Shown: positions 1 to 9,320 of the stretch, piece after piece
Position numbering within the stretch: position 1 is the stretch's first letter
Layout of the letters: each line of letters begins with the position of its first letter
Assembly (NCBI GenBank): GCA_964017195.1
Contig: OZ024892.1
Location: 13,898,071 to 13,962,070, forward strand
Source: Siderastrea radians
Lineage: Eukaryota; Cnidaria; Anthozoa; Scleractinia; Rhizangiidae
DNA length: 64,000 nt
Direction: 5' to 3'
Made by a program: the position numbers and the translations under genes
Notes under the pieces: model-generated
What the model saw: the letters and a program-made list of their open reading frames with translations, nothing else
Told to the model about the DNA's origin: nothing
Databases searched by the model: none

Positions 1-17
1 TGTCAGTCATGGCATAG

Positions 18-134
18 AGACGGACAGAACTCGAACATTCTCTTGATCAGCTGAAATTGGAATTCTACGTGCAAGCAATTCGCCGCAACACAGTAATTGT
101 ACGATCACGATCAGAACTGGATCTTCTTCGTCAG
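18..134 (+). CDS. possible internal exon of an unidentified host gene
   Basis: After an AG at 16-17 the sequence stays open for 39 codons and ends in CAG followed by GTAAAG at 135, a strong splice-donor match. The translation is rich in Leu, Glu, Gln and Arg, as in a helical or coiled-coil segment. The upstream acceptor is weak, with little pyrimidine tract, and no family was recognised. If real, this exon lies just left of the retrotransposon insertion at 193, so the insertion would sit in an intron. It could equally be a chance open stretch. Confidence 0.25.
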
Positions 135-192
135 GTAAAGAAACTTACCACATTTTACTTAACGTCTTTTTTAAAAAAATACATGGCCATGG

Positions 193-609
193 TGATTCGC
201 GCCTATGCGTGAAGGCGTTACTTCTGTAGAAGATTAGCCGGGGATTTGAAGGTTTTGAAGATTTTATTTTGCACTAGACTTTACGGCTTTGTTCCTTCAT
301 CGATCCGTTCGGGAAGCGTCCGTTGTTACAATCGTAGTCAACTGAAATCAGTTAGAAAACAAGTTACTATTTACATCATTCGCTATTGAAACGGCAAACA
401 GATTTCAACTTACAATTTGTTTTCCATAAATCCTTGAAATCTCACATCGACGACTGAACAACGAAATGTGTCCCCTAAAGAAGTGAAACTTGTTCTTTTA
501 AATTCTTGTCACCTCATGTCACCTGACTTTATTTTCCCGCCTCGCTAAGTCGAGGCGATAACTGACAATATGGAAATTTTAGGAAATTGTTTGCACGAAA
601 TGCAAATCA
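193..609 (-). repeat. BEL/Pao 3' LTR (complete, 417 bp)
   Basis: It begins TGATTCGCG and ends GCAAATCA on the plus strand. It matches 6350-6548 joined to 13822-14043 almost throughout, including the CCGCCTCGCTAAGTCGAGGCG segment, a small palindrome. This intact copy is the reference that shows where the DIRS element cut the other LTR, after TATT at position 387. Confidence 0.92.
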
Positions 610-625
610 CTCCGCCCCAGTGCGG
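610..625 (-). promoter_or_regulatory. polypurine tract next to the 3' LTR
   Basis: Read on the minus strand, the bases just before the 3' LTR are GGGGCGGAG. A purine run at this place primes plus-strand DNA synthesis in LTR retrotransposons. The rest of 610-737 is AT-rich untranslated sequence between the pol stop and the LTR. Confidence 0.6.
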
Positions 626-737
626 AAATTAGGTTTAATTAATTATACCTAATTGAGCAACGACTTTAAATGTAATAGCGTTCAATAATAAGAACGTCAG
701 AAAATAGCATGTCTATTGCTTCTGGGAACTAGTTTAA

Positions 738-3700
738 TTAGGAAAGTTCCGCATTTAGTTCCTCCTTGGTTGCTAGGAGACACAGCTTGTGGATTGGCCT
801 GTCGTATTCACCATCCTGGGTCTTGATTCTGGCCTTTCTGACCAGGCCATCCTTTCCTGGATACGTGACAATGATACGCGCCAACTTCCACTGAGACCTT
901 TTGTGGTTCTGATCCAACTCCAAAACTAGATCATCAACGTGAACATTTTCTCTGGTTCGGAACCACTTATTTCGTGGTAATAGATTTGGCGCGAAGTATC
1001 GCATCCAGCATTTCCAGAATTCATTGACTCGATCTTGTGTGCTTCTCAGAAGATGTCTGGGGTTGATCCTTTCTTCGGGTTCTGGTTGAGGTAGTGGAAG
1101 ATGATGACCTATAAGAATATCGTTCGGTGTGATGGGGGGACTTTCCCAGATGTCATTGGAACTTGGATACAGAGGACGTCCATTGATGATGTAGTTTGTC
1201 TCTGACAGAAATGTTCTCCATTGCTCTTCTGTAAAGGCTTGGTTCTTGCACGTAGCATTGAGACTTTGTCTGACAGACTTGATGAGAGTTTCCACGACGC
1301 CATTTTGATAACTTGCATGAGGTATGTTCCATCGCCACTTGAAATCGCAACAGAAATCCTCAGATAGAACACTTTGAATCTTTGGGATGTTCCAGCTCTG
1401 CATAATTTCCTTTAAGTAACCTTGCGCACCTACAACGTTTGTTCCACGGTCGGACCAACAAACACTCGGGTGACCACGCAAGCTCGCGAAACGACGGAAC
1501 GCCATCAGAAAGGCATCAGATGTCTTGTCGTTTACAAGTTCTAAGTGAACTGCCCTTGTTGTCATGCAGGTGAATATTACTACTTGAGCTTCTTTCAGAG
1601 TCTTCCAATTGAGTTTAATATGCAAGGGACCAAACATGTCAATGGCGGTGTTGGAAAAGGGAGGGAAACCTGCTGCCACTCGTAAAGATGGGATCTGCTC
1701 CATTAGCTGGTCCAGCGGTTTTTTGCGAAGTTTCCTGCAGGTGATGCACTTTGAAGTGAGGGCTTTGGACATGCTGCGGACTCCTATAATCCAGTATTTC
1801 CTCCTGGCTTCATGGATTAAACTCTTGTATCCACAATGTCCACGCTTGTCGTGCAGGTGGCGCAGTAGCAGCTTGACAAGTAGATGGTCGCGTGGCAAAG
1901 ATCTGGCATCTTCGAGTCGTGTATGAGCGCGAAGTAGTCCGTTTTCGTCCAGGTTTGGAATTAATTTGTTGTCAATGACGGAGGGATCTAAGTGTAGTTG
2001 ACTCCACTTGAAGAGTTGATTCTCAGATTCTTTTAATTCTTGTACGGTGATGGGGCCTGTCTTCGCATTCTTTTTTCTGGCATTTTGAACGAAACGGCGA
2101 ACGTAAGCGAGTTTTCTCCGTATCTTTGAAAATGTTGAACAGGTCTTCAGTAATTGGTAAAGAATGGGGTTATCTTCTGACTTGACTCTCTCTAGTTTGG
2201 CGTTGATTTCTGCTATGGCTGCTTCGTGTTTTACAGCGTTAACTTCTGCTATGGCTGCTTCGTGTTTAACGGGCATGTTAGTCTTCTCGGAGGTTTTTGT
2301 TTCCAGTACGACTTCAGTCTCTTCTCCACGAATACTTTGGTCTTCAATTTGAAACTTGGGCCATTCGGTTTCGGGCAAGTGCAGGAAAGAGGGTCCCTCT
2401 AGCCAATCTGTAAGTCGTGATGGTTCGGTTCCTCTGGTAAGAATGTCAGCGGGATTACTCTTCGACGTTATGTAACGGAAGTCATCCACTCCGACAGTTT
2501 CTTGGATCTCTGCTACTCTCGCTGATACGAAAGGTTTAAATTGCCGTGGTGGAGTCCTTATCCAAGACAAGACGGTAGAGGAGTCCACCCAGAAGATTCT
2601 TTTGCAATCTTGGATGTTCGCCAAGTGCAGTGACGTTCTGCAAGTATCATACATCCTTGCAAGTGTTAAACAACCCACGAGCTCCAGTCTCGGGATCGTC
2701 TTCTTTTTCAACGGGGCAACGAAGGACTTGATCAGGACAGGGACGCACTTGTAACTTCCATTCTTTAACTCCCATCGGAGGAAAATGACTGCACCGTACG
2801 CTTTCTCGCCACCATCACAGAATCCATGGACTTGCGGTACCCCAACTGCATGACTTGGTTTCAACTTTCGATCGAATTCGAACGCAAGGAGATGATTCAT
2901 GGTTTGCACATTTTCCATCCACTTGCTTTGAATGCTCGCTGGCAGGATCTCGTCCCAGCTATAGCCTGAACTCCACAATTCTTGTAAGTCGATTCTAAAC
3001 TTTATTGCTACGGGTAACACAAGACCAATGGGGTCGCATAATTTGCCAACAAGACCTAAGCATCGTCTCTTTGTCAGGACATCGGTCAGGCCAAGGTCGT
3101 TCTTTTTCAGCGTAAACTTGTCTGTGTGTTTATCCCATCGTAGACCCAGTAGTTCCGTTGACCGTTCATCGTTAGATTGGTCGATTTCTGCCTGGAAGTG
3201 GCCTTTCTCGAGGATGGCGTCAATGTCGTTGATAATCTGCTCAGCTTTTGCTGTAGTTGCTCTGGACCCACCGATATCATCCACGTACACCTGGTCTTGA
3301 AGTTCCTTTGCAGCTTCCAGGAACTCAGCTTGCGATAACTTTGCCAGAGTATTGATGGCGTTAGTTGCTATGTCGGGAGCTGGTTTATCACCAAAGTTCA
3401 ATCTGAGCCATTGATACACAGTTGGTGAATCATTTGTCTTACTTCTCCACAGGAACCTGTGATAAACTTGATCGTCGGGATGCACCAAGATTTGATTAAA
3501 CATTTTGCGCACATCACCAGTGAATGCCACTTCGTTCCATCGCCATGCTGCCAGCACATCGAAGAGGCTGTTGATGAAGTTAGGACCTTTCTCGAAATAA
3601 TCGTTAAGCGAAAGACCATCGTGACCTTTCGAAGATGAGTCAAAGACAAGTCGAACGTTTGTGGTCCTTTCTGGCGTGAACACGGCTTGCAGTGGTAGGC

Positions 3701-3836
3701 ACCATTGAGGTTTACCATGATCGATTGGTTCAGGTGGAACCTTTTTCACAAAGTCCTGATCCAATAACTTTTGAACTTCTTCGTCAACAACTTTAAAGCA
3801 ACCCTTTTTCTGGAACGACTTTTCAGCAGAAAACAT
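738..3836 (-). CDS. pol: BEL/Pao pol, C-terminal part: reverse transcriptase, RNase H, integrase
   Basis: This open frame of about 1030 codons carries the enzymes that copy and integrate the element. A reverse transcriptase (about residues 60-250) shows the RLVFD motif, FTGDVRKMFNQI and the catalytic YVDDIG. An RNase H-like region follows (CDGGEKAYGA, RLELVG, WVDSSTVLSWI). Next come an HHCC zinc-binding domain (HLHDKRGHCG ... CITC) and a DDE integrase with acidic residues in AIDMFG, SDRGTN and NGVVETLIKS. The C-terminus is a typical Pao integrase tail ending near KLCLL. The frame begins next to the end of the preceding gag-protease frame but is offset from it, so one nucleotide has probably been lost or gained just upstream. 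The first ATG is internal to the original polyprotein and is not a true start. Confidence 0.93.
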   Translation of the reverse strand: MFSAEKSFQKKGCFKVVDEEVQKLLDQDFVKKVPPEPIDHGKPQWCLPLQAVFTPERTTNVRLVFDSSSKGHDGLSLNDYFEKGPNFINSLFDVLAAWRWNEVAFTGDVRKMFNQILVHPDDQVYHRFLWRSKTNDSPTVYQWLRLNFGDKPAPDIATNAINTLAKLSQAEFLEAAKELQDQVYVDDIGGSRATTAKAEQIINDIDAILEKGHFQAEIDQSNDERSTELLGLRWDKHTDKFTLKKNDLGLTDVLTKRRCLGLVGKLCDPIGLVLPVAIKFRIDLQELWSSGYSWDEILPASIQSKWMENVQTMNHLLAFEFDRKLKPSHAVGVPQVHGFCDGGEKAYGAVIFLRWELKNGSYKCVPVLIKSFVAPLKKKTIPRLELVGCLTLARMYDTCRTSLHLANIQDCKRIFWVDSSTVLSWIRTPPRQFKPFVSARVAEIQETVGVDDFRYITSKSNPADILTRGTEPSRLTDWLEGPSFLHLPETEWPKFQIEDQSIRGEETEVVLETKTSEKTNMPVKHEAAIAEVNAVKHEAAIAEINAKLERVKSEDNPILYQLLKTCSTFSKIRRKLAYVRRFVQNARKKNAKTGPITVQELKESENQLFKWSQLHLDPSVIDNKLIPNLDENGLLRAHTRLEDARSLPRDHLLVKLLLRHLHDKRGHCGYKSLIHEARRKYWIIGVRSMSKALTSKCITCRKLRKKPLDQLMEQIPSLRVAAGFPPFSNTAIDMFGPLHIKLNWKTLKEAQVVIFTCMTTRAVHLELVNDKTSDAFLMAFRRFASLRGHPSVCWSDRGTNVVGAQGYLKEIMQSWNIPKIQSVLSEDFCCDFKWRWNIPHASYQNGVVETLIKSVRQSLNATCKNQAFTEEQWRTFLSETNYIINGRPLYPSSNDIWESPPITPNDILIGHHLPLPQPEPEERINPRHLLRSTQDRVNEFWKCWMRYFAPNLLPRNKWFRTRENVHVDDLVLELDQNHKRSQWKLARIIVTYPGKDGLVRKARIKTQDGEYDRPIHKLCLLATKEELNAELS

Positions 3837-3841
3837 CCTTT

Positions 3842-5464
3842 TCAGAGCGATGTCGTAGTTACTCTGTTTGGGGGTCCTGCTTCCTTCCAGGGCATCCTCA
3901 CTTGTATTCTCCCGTCAACTAAGGCAGTTGAAGCTGCGAGGGACTTTACGAACTTGCTTTCACGTAACACGTTTTCACTGCATGTACAGAGTTTGGTTGG
4001 TTTGACGCCAAGGAGGTCTTGGTGAAGGAGTTTCTTGATATCCTCCACGATACTTACTGTCCCGACTTCTATTGACTGAATTTGAGATGTGGTAGAGCTG
4101 TTTGACTCAGACTGTCCCAGAACGTACCATCCAAAACAGTTTCTTTTCGCGATAGGTTCTCCTGGTTCTCCCGACACTGTGTGGATATCAACGAAAGCTT
4201 CTACGAAGTCTGTGCCGATAAGGATATCTATGGTACCACCCGAAAGATGCAGCTTATCAGAAACGTTCTTCAGATGGGTGTATTGTCCCACTAATTCTTT
4301 AGAAATTGTTTTGAAATTTTGAAATTGGTTTGAAATTGCATTACTGCAAGGTCTTGTAACAGTGTACACTTGAAGGGTCTTCGTAATATCTTCGTCAGTA
4401 GGTGAGGCAAGCTTGATATCAATTATCTGTGAAGGTTCGTTTTTCTTCTTCCCCCCAGTCAAATTCATAGTGAGATGCGTTGCTGATCCATTTAAGCCAA
4501 GTCGTCTAGCTGTATTTTTGGAGAGTAGGCTGGTGTTAGATCCAGAGTCTAACATTGCAAGAACTTCGACAAAGTTTCCATTTCTGTTCATGAGTTTAAC
4601 TTTTTGAACAGGGCACAAACCAGTGACAGGTTTTAACTTTGCTTTCTGGTACACAGCATTTCCTTGGATGTTGCCATTCGACGTAGTTGAGGGGCCTTGG
4701 AATTGACTTTGGAATGGTGCTGCTTTTGGATTCAAATTTATGTTTGTTTCGCCAGTCCTGTCATTATGTAGAGACCGGTGGTGGTTTTTTCTGCATTTGT
4801 CACAGGTTGAGCCATCTGATTTCTTGCAATCGTTTGTGTGATGCGCTCTTAGACACTTGCGACATCGCCAATGTTGCTTAACAATCTCCCACCTTTGATT
4901 GACTGTTAAAAGTTGGAACGTAGGACAGGCAGCCAGATGATGTTTGGTTTTACAACCAAGTGGACATGCTTCATCATCAGTTTCTTCGCCATTGGCGGCA
5001 TTATTTTCTGTCTTCTTAGGACCCTTGTCCCGGCGACTTTCATTCCTTTCCTCAGAGACGGAGCTCCTTTTGCCTCGGGAGCGAATGCTTACTTCCTGAT
5101 GTAACCAGGCGATGAGGTTGCTAACGGTTTCTTGTTTCCCTTCTCTTTTCATCTCTCTAGCAAAATGAGAATTGTCGTTTGGATCGAGTTTGGACAAAAG
5201 TTGGGACATAAGGAATGGTGCTTCTGAAGACTCTAACTCAGGGCACCCATTATCTTCCATATCGTTTACGTAGCAAGACACTGTTGTGGCGAAGTGTGTG
5301 AAGGACTTGGAATCTCGTCTGACTGGTTTAAGATTGTTTATTTCAGACAGCAATTCATCCATTAATTTTCGTCTGTCTGCGAACTCGGTATCCAAGATGC
5401 TCCAAGCGCTGTCAATGGTTTTACAGGTTTTAACCTGGTCAGTCCACCACGAACCCTTTGGCAA
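3842..5464 (-). CDS. gag-pro: BEL/Pao gag C-terminal part with zinc knuckles and aspartic protease
   Basis: This is the central part of the BEL/Pao polyprotein, 540 codons. The N-terminal third matches the gag domain known as DUF1759 (FTHFATTVSCYVNDMED, LLSKLDPNDNSHFA). A cysteine/histidine-rich nucleic-acid-binding region follows, with CRKCLRAHHTNDC and a further CDKCRKNHH. A retropepsin-type protease has the catalytic DSGSNTSLLS. The frame stops at a TGA at 3842-3844, about where the polyprotein should run on into reverse transcriptase. The downstream frame (738-3836) carries that continuation shifted by one register. Upstream it is in phase with 5471-6040 and separated only by the TGA at 5471-5473, probably a mutated arginine codon. 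Confidence 0.92.
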   Translation of the reverse strand: MPKGSWWTDQVKTCKTIDSAWSILDTEFADRRKLMDELLSEINNLKPVRRDSKSFTHFATTVSCYVNDMEDNGCPELESSEAPFLMSQLLSKLDPNDNSHFAREMKREGKQETVSNLIAWLHQEVSIRSRGKRSSVSEERNESRRDKGPKKTENNAANGEETDDEACPLGCKTKHHLAACPTFQLLTVNQRWEIVKQHWRCRKCLRAHHTNDCKKSDGSTCDKCRKNHHRSLHNDRTGETNINLNPKAAPFQSQFQGPSTTSNGNIQGNAVYQKAKLKPVTGLCPVQKVKLMNRNGNFVEVLAMLDSGSNTSLLSKNTARRLGLNGSATHLTMNLTGGKKKNEPSQIIDIKLASPTDEDITKTLQVYTVTRPCSNAISNQFQNFKTISKELVGQYTHLKNVSDKLHLSGGTIDILIGTDFVEAFVDIHTVSGEPGEPIAKRNCFGWYVLGQSESNSSTTSQIQSIEVGTVSIVEDIKKLLHQDLLGVKPTKLCTCSENVLRESKFVKSLAASTALVDGRIQVRMPWKEAGPPNRVTTTSL

Positions 5465-5470
5465 TGCGTT

Positions 5471-6040
5471 TCAGAAACGTTGCAATTGTTCATCTTTATC
5501 CTGACCGTATTTCGTCATCCAGTGATTAAATTCCTTTTTCCACGTGGCATAACATCTGCGACCTCCATCCCATGTTGGTACTGGTAATCGTTGTAGACCA
5601 CTTAAGTTTGGTTTTGATCCTAAGGTGTCCGCCATTTTTGCTACTGCTGATGTCATTGATGACATTGATGAAGTCAGAGCCTCCAGGGTTTCAGAGTCCT
5701 TACGAGACGTTTCAGAAGAATTTTGTTCCTTTTGATACGCAGCAAATTTCAAAGCAATTTGAAGAAAACCCGCCTTGGCCTTGTCTCCAAGTTTTCTGGT
5801 CGTTAAAAAGGGTCCCTCGTCTGTGGCAGCGCCTTCATCAACCAGTTTGTCTAAAATCGTTTCTTGCTGCTTTTTGATTTGCCTATATCTCGTCTCTACT
5901 TGAGTGAATGCTGCTTCAAGTGTTTTGAGTTCTGGTTTTACTGAGAAAATTGTTTCAAATTCCTCCATTAACTCGTAGAGGATGTTTACAGCGTTTTCCA
6001 TTTTTCCTGCGAGGGTTTTGACGTCTACTTTAGGCGGCAT
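5471..6040 (-). CDS. gag: BEL/Pao gag N-terminal part, ends at an in-frame stop
   Basis: This is the start of the polyprotein. The ATG at 6038-6040 opens MPPKVDVKTLAGKMENAVN, and the 189 codons are rich in Lys, Glu and Gln. Helical segments at residues 15-80 are followed by the conserved gag segment LPVPTWDGG with WKKEFNHW near residues 150-172. The TGA at 5471-5473 interrupts the same frame that resumes at 5464. Without that stop, gag would be a normal-length Pao gag. I see one point mutation, not a programmed site: no pseudoknot or slippery sequence was recognised around it. Confidence 0.9.
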   Translation of the reverse strand: MPPKVDVKTLAGKMENAVNILYELMEEFETIFSVKPELKTLEAAFTQVETRYRQIKKQQETILDKLVDEGAATDEGPFLTTRKLGDKAKAGFLQIALKFAAYQKEQNSSETSRKDSETLEALTSSMSSMTSAVAKMADTLGSKPNLSGLQRLPVPTWDGGRRCYATWKKEFNHWMTKYGQDKDEQLQRF

Positions 6041-6349
6041 TTTGAACGGAATTCACTTTACGTAAATATGCTTTAACTCCAGCCTCGATTTCATGTGATG
6101 TTACTACCAGCGGGCTTCGAAGTCTTTGATTTTGACAATCCAGCAACAAAGATAAAAATGAAAACGTCAAACAAATCAAATGTCCTTACTTTTCCTTCGC
6201 AAATACAATTCGGCGTAATCTTGATGAAGATTCAGCGTAAGATGAGGGCGCGATGATTCAGCGTAATCTGTGGCAGCTCAACTTGTGATACGAAGTTCGA
6301 CGGTTGTCAATAACTCGATTCGGCGTAATATTCGAGGACAAATTTTGAC
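6041..6349 (-). other. BEL/Pao 5' leader between LTR and gag
   Basis: This stretch of about 310 bp has no coding capacity. It holds four spaced copies of a 12-13 bp motif, GATTCRGCGTAAT (near 6207, 6228, 6252 and 6316 on the plus strand). No clear TGG-starting primer-binding site was found next to the LTR edge at 6350, so the priming tRNA cannot be named. Confidence 0.55.
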
Positions 6350-6548
6350 TGATTCGCGCCTATGCGTGAAGGCGTTACTTCTGTAGAAGATTAGCCAGGG
6401 ATTTGAAGGTTTTGAAGATTTTATTTTGCACTAGACTTTACGGCTTTGTTCCTTCATCGATCAGTTCGGGAAGCGTCCGTTGTTACAATCGTAGTCAACG
6501 TACTGAAATCAGTTAGAAAACAAGTTACTATTTACATCATTCGCTATT
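6350..6548 (-). repeat. BEL/Pao 5' LTR, first segment
   Basis: It matches 193-387 of the intact LTR, with a 4-bp CGTA insertion in one copy relative to the other. The match breaks off after CGCTATT where the DIRS element begins. Confidence 0.93.
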
Positions 6549-6711
6549 CACAATACTCATATCCACGCGCGAAGTCCAAATAAAATCCAAAACGACTGAT
6601 TAACACTCAAAGTGATATTCTCCGGAGGATTACGTAATAGGGGGTATAAAACTGATGAGATAACAAGTTTTCTTGCTCAGTTTCTCTTCCAGCGGACAGA
6701 GTGAAGAACGA
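6549..6711 (+). repeat. DIRS split direct repeat A1 (left end)
   Basis: It begins CACAATACTCATATCCACG and ends GTGAAGAACGA, and is repeated at 13504-13666 with about three mismatches. It likely includes the element promoter, since gag follows within 50 bp; GGGGGTATAAAAC near 6638-6650 is a TATA-like box. Confidence 0.92.
6638..6650 (+). promoter_or_regulatory. TATA-like box of the DIRS element
   Basis: GGGGGTATAAAAC lies inside repeat A1, about 115 bp ahead of the probable gag ATG at 6760, and is duplicated in A2. Position and sequence suit a promoter, but no transcription start can be seen. Confidence 0.45.
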
Positions 6712-6759
6712 TTTTTCCCCGAGAACCTCGAACCGCACGACTTTTACGTACTTTTGGAG

Positions 6760-7002
6760 ATGGCAGCGAGACGTGTTCAATTTCCTCAAGCCCCACAAGA
6801 CGCTCCTCCGAATGCTGATCGTGGTGACCGACAGGATGCTCAGCAGCAGGCAGACGGTCAGGATGTCCCTCGTGGTGATGGTAACGCTCAGCGTGTTGGT
6901 CAGGCTGATGGACGGAATCTTCCAGCGCCAAATGTTCAGGCACCGCCGGCCCAACAACCTGGACCTGTACAAAATGCTGATGCGCAAGGTGGAGAACTCG
7001 AG
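6760..7002 (+). CDS. gag: DIRS gag, exon 1
   Basis: The ATG at 6760 (MAARRVQFPQAPQDAPP) opens a Pro/Gln/Asp-rich N-terminus of 81 codons. The frame ends in GAG followed by GTGAAT at 7003, a plausible splice donor in phase 0. Without splicing it runs into unrelated hydrophobic residues and stops at 7134. The frame is also open upstream to about 6673, but this ATG is the first good methionine before the low-complexity Gln/Pro segment. The link to the zinc-knuckle exon at 8793 is inferred from matching phase and from gag normally being the first gene. Confidence 0.6.
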
Positions 7003-8792
7003 GTGAATATTGTTTTTATATGCTTTTGTTTGCATTTAAGAGGTTTTAATATCCCAGATTTGCGGGTGCCCGTTGTCAGGGTTTATTGTGTCCTGAATTG
7101 TGGGCGAGGTTCCGCCGAGGTTTTTGTGGGATGAAAGCATTGTCGCAGATTTGTGAACTGCTTGTTATCAAGTTTATTGTGCCTTGAATTGTGAGCGAGG
7201 TTCCGCCACGTTCTTTGTAAGACAGAAGCATTGTCGCAGATTTGTGAAATGCTTGTTATCAAGGTTTATTGTGTCTTGAATTGTGAGCGAGGTTTCGCTA
7301 AGTTCTTTGTAAGACAAAGCATTGTCGCAGATTTGTGAAATGCTTGTTATCAAAGTTTATTGTGTCTTGAATTGTGAGCGAGGTTCCGCCACGTTCTTGG
7401 TAAGACAAAGCATTGTCGCAGATTTGTGAAATGCTTGTTATCAAAGTTTATTGTGTCTTGAATTGTGAGCGAGGTTCCGCCACGTTCTTGGTAAGACAGA
7501 AGCATTGTCGCAGATTTGTGAAATGCTTGTTATCAAGGTTTATTGTGTCTTGAATTGTGAGCGAGGTTTCGCCAAGTTCTTTGTAAGACAAAAGCATTGT
7601 CGCAGATTTGTGAAATGCTTGTTATCAAAGTTTATTGTGTCTTGAATTGCGAGCGAGGTTTCGCCGAGGTTTTTTGTGGGATGACAGCATTGTCGCAGAT
7701 TTGTGAAGTGCCTTGTTGTCAAAGTTATTGTGTCTTGAATTGTGAGCGAGGTTTCACCGAGGTTTTTGTGGGATGACAGCATTGTCGCAGATTTGTGAAG
7801 TGCCTTGTTATCAAAGTTATTGTGTCTTGAATGGCGAGCGAGGTTTCGCCGAGGTTTTTGTGGGATGACAGCATTGTCGCAGATTTGTGAAGTGCCTTGT
7901 TATCAAAGGTATTGTGTCTTGAATTGCGAGCGAGGTTTGCCGAGGTTTTTGTGGGATGACAGCATTGTCGCAGATTTGTCAAGTGCCTTGTTATCAAAGT
8001 TATTGTGTCTTGAATTGCGAGCGAGGTTTCGCCAAGCTTTTTGTAAGATTAAGGCACTGTTGCAGATTTGTGAAATGCCTATTACCAGAGTTTATTATGT
8101 CTTGAATTGTGAGCGAGGTTTCGCCAAGCCTTTTATAAGACGAAGGCATTGTCGCAGATTTGTGAAATGCTTGTTAGCAGAGTTAATTGTGTCATGGATT
8201 GTGAGCGAGGTTTCGCCAAGTTTCGCATTGTTCCAGATTTGCGAATATATTAATGTTTGTTCTCAAGATTTGTTGTGTCGAGCTATGGGCGAGGCGTCGC
8301 TGACAATTTGTATGACAAAAGCATGGTTGTCGTTTGCAAGTTTATTTCTCGAGTCCATTGTGACTTCAGCTGCGGGCGAGATCTCGGATTCGGTTGTGGG
8401 TATAAACTACCCGGCGGAGAGTCGTACCCGAGTTATACAAGTGTTTATTTTACAGTCATCTATGTGTTTTGAAAGGCTGAGTTGTAGTCTGCAAATGTTG
8501 TGGTAGTTGTTGATTTGACATCAGGGCTGTGCAATGTTTTTGTTGGGACACCCTTTTTCTGTCAGGTGTTAATTGTTGAGTATTTCCTCGTTGGCTAGGT
8601 TTAGACATGTGTCTTTGGTGGCAGGCGATTTGCAGAAGTAAAAGAAAATGATAATAAGAGATTTAACTGAATTAATTGTGTTTTGGAAGCACTTTGTTAA
8701 TTTGCTATACATCAATTACCATTGGAGGCGATATTATAGCCTTGAGTTGGTTAGCATCTGATAGCCTGTTTGTTTTGCCCCTTACTATTTAG
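7003..8792 (+). other. probable spliceosomal intron in DIRS gag, filled by a minisatellite
   Basis: A GTGAAT donor follows codon GAG, and a pyrimidine-rich TTTTGCCCCTTACTATTTAG acceptor precedes AATTTGAAAG at 8793. Both borders are phase 0, so removal joins the Pro/Gln-rich start to the zinc-knuckle part in one frame. Most of its 1.79 kb is a tandem array of ~90-bp units. Introns have been reported in some DIRS elements (from memory). RNA evidence is not available here. Confidence 0.5.
7058..8332 (+). repeat. minisatellite, about 14 units of ~90 bp
   Basis: Each unit carries CAGATTTGTGAAATGC, TTATTGTGTCTTGAATTG and GCGAGGTTTCGCC in that order. Units 2-7 are close relatives, units 8-11 form a second subtype (GTGGGATGACAGC), and units 12-14 decay towards the 3' side. 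Unit spacing is 83-92 bp. The open frames that cross the array on both strands are by-products of the repeat and not genes. Confidence 0.93.
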
Positions 8793-9320
8793 AATTTGAA
8801 AGAAAAGTACCAGGAACTTAAGCAGGCAATGGACGTGTTGACAAAGTCTTCGGTGGACAACCTGCTAAAACGTATCATGAACCTGGCATCGCGCCCTATA
8901 GTTGAGTTTAATAGGTTCGAAGCCATGGAACTGGTCGAGGGACTGAAGAATGCAGCCCATGATACCCACCATGAGAAGGAGGGATACTACAACCTTGTCC
9001 ATGAGACTGTGCGGGGGAAATTAGAGCTGCCTAACGATCAGTTTCGTAACTATATTTTCCCATTGCTTGGAGACAAGGACCATGAAAAGGTGCTTGATGT
9101 CATCTCGAAAGTAGAGAAGTCAAACCGACGACAGTATGGGAGAAAATCTAATTCTGAAGCCCGTGGAAATAGGGGAAATAGCTCGCTTTCTGGTCCAGGT
9201 CTCCGTTGCTTTTACTGTAATAAGCTGGGCCACATTAGAGCGCGTTGTCTTAAGAGAAAAAGGGATATGCGTACACTGTCTGATAGTGGTAATGGTATTT
9301 CTGCCGATGTTAGAAAGTAG
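8793..9320 (+). CDS. gag: DIRS gag, exon 2 with CCHC zinc knuckle
   Basis: The open frame directly follows a splice-acceptor-like AG and runs to a TAG at 9318-9320. It encodes a helical segment (NLKEKYQELKQAMDVLTK) and a basic Arg/Asn/Ser-rich stretch. A perfect CX2CX4HX4C knuckle follows, CFYCNKLGHIRARC at about 9216-9257, which binds nucleic acid in retroelement Gag proteins. It has no ATG of its own at the start, in keeping with being a second exon. DIRS elements usually carry a Gag-like first ORF of this sort. Confidence 0.75.
   Translation, partial: NLKEKYQELKQAMDVLTKSSVDNLLKRIMNLASRPIVEFNRFEAMELVEGLKNAAHDTHHEKEGYYNLVHETVRGKLELPNDQFRNYIFPLLGDKDHEKVLDVISKVEKSNRRQYGRKSNSEARGNRGNSSLSGPGLRCFYCNKLGHIRARCLKRKRDMRTLSDSGNGISADVRK

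Noticed and set aside
6673..6759. Upstream extension of DIRS gag to the first open start at 6673
   Set aside because: The extra 29 residues lie over the terminal repeat A1; the ATG at 6760 is the better start.
7058..8332. CRISPR-like array
   Set aside because: Repeats are contiguous ~90-bp units without unique spacers, in a eukaryotic retrotransposon.
7540..8506. Open frames of 80-230 codons on both strands across 7.5-8.5 kb
   Set aside because: They are produced by the 90-bp tandem repeat, whose unit keeps a frame open. The translations are periodic and match no protein.
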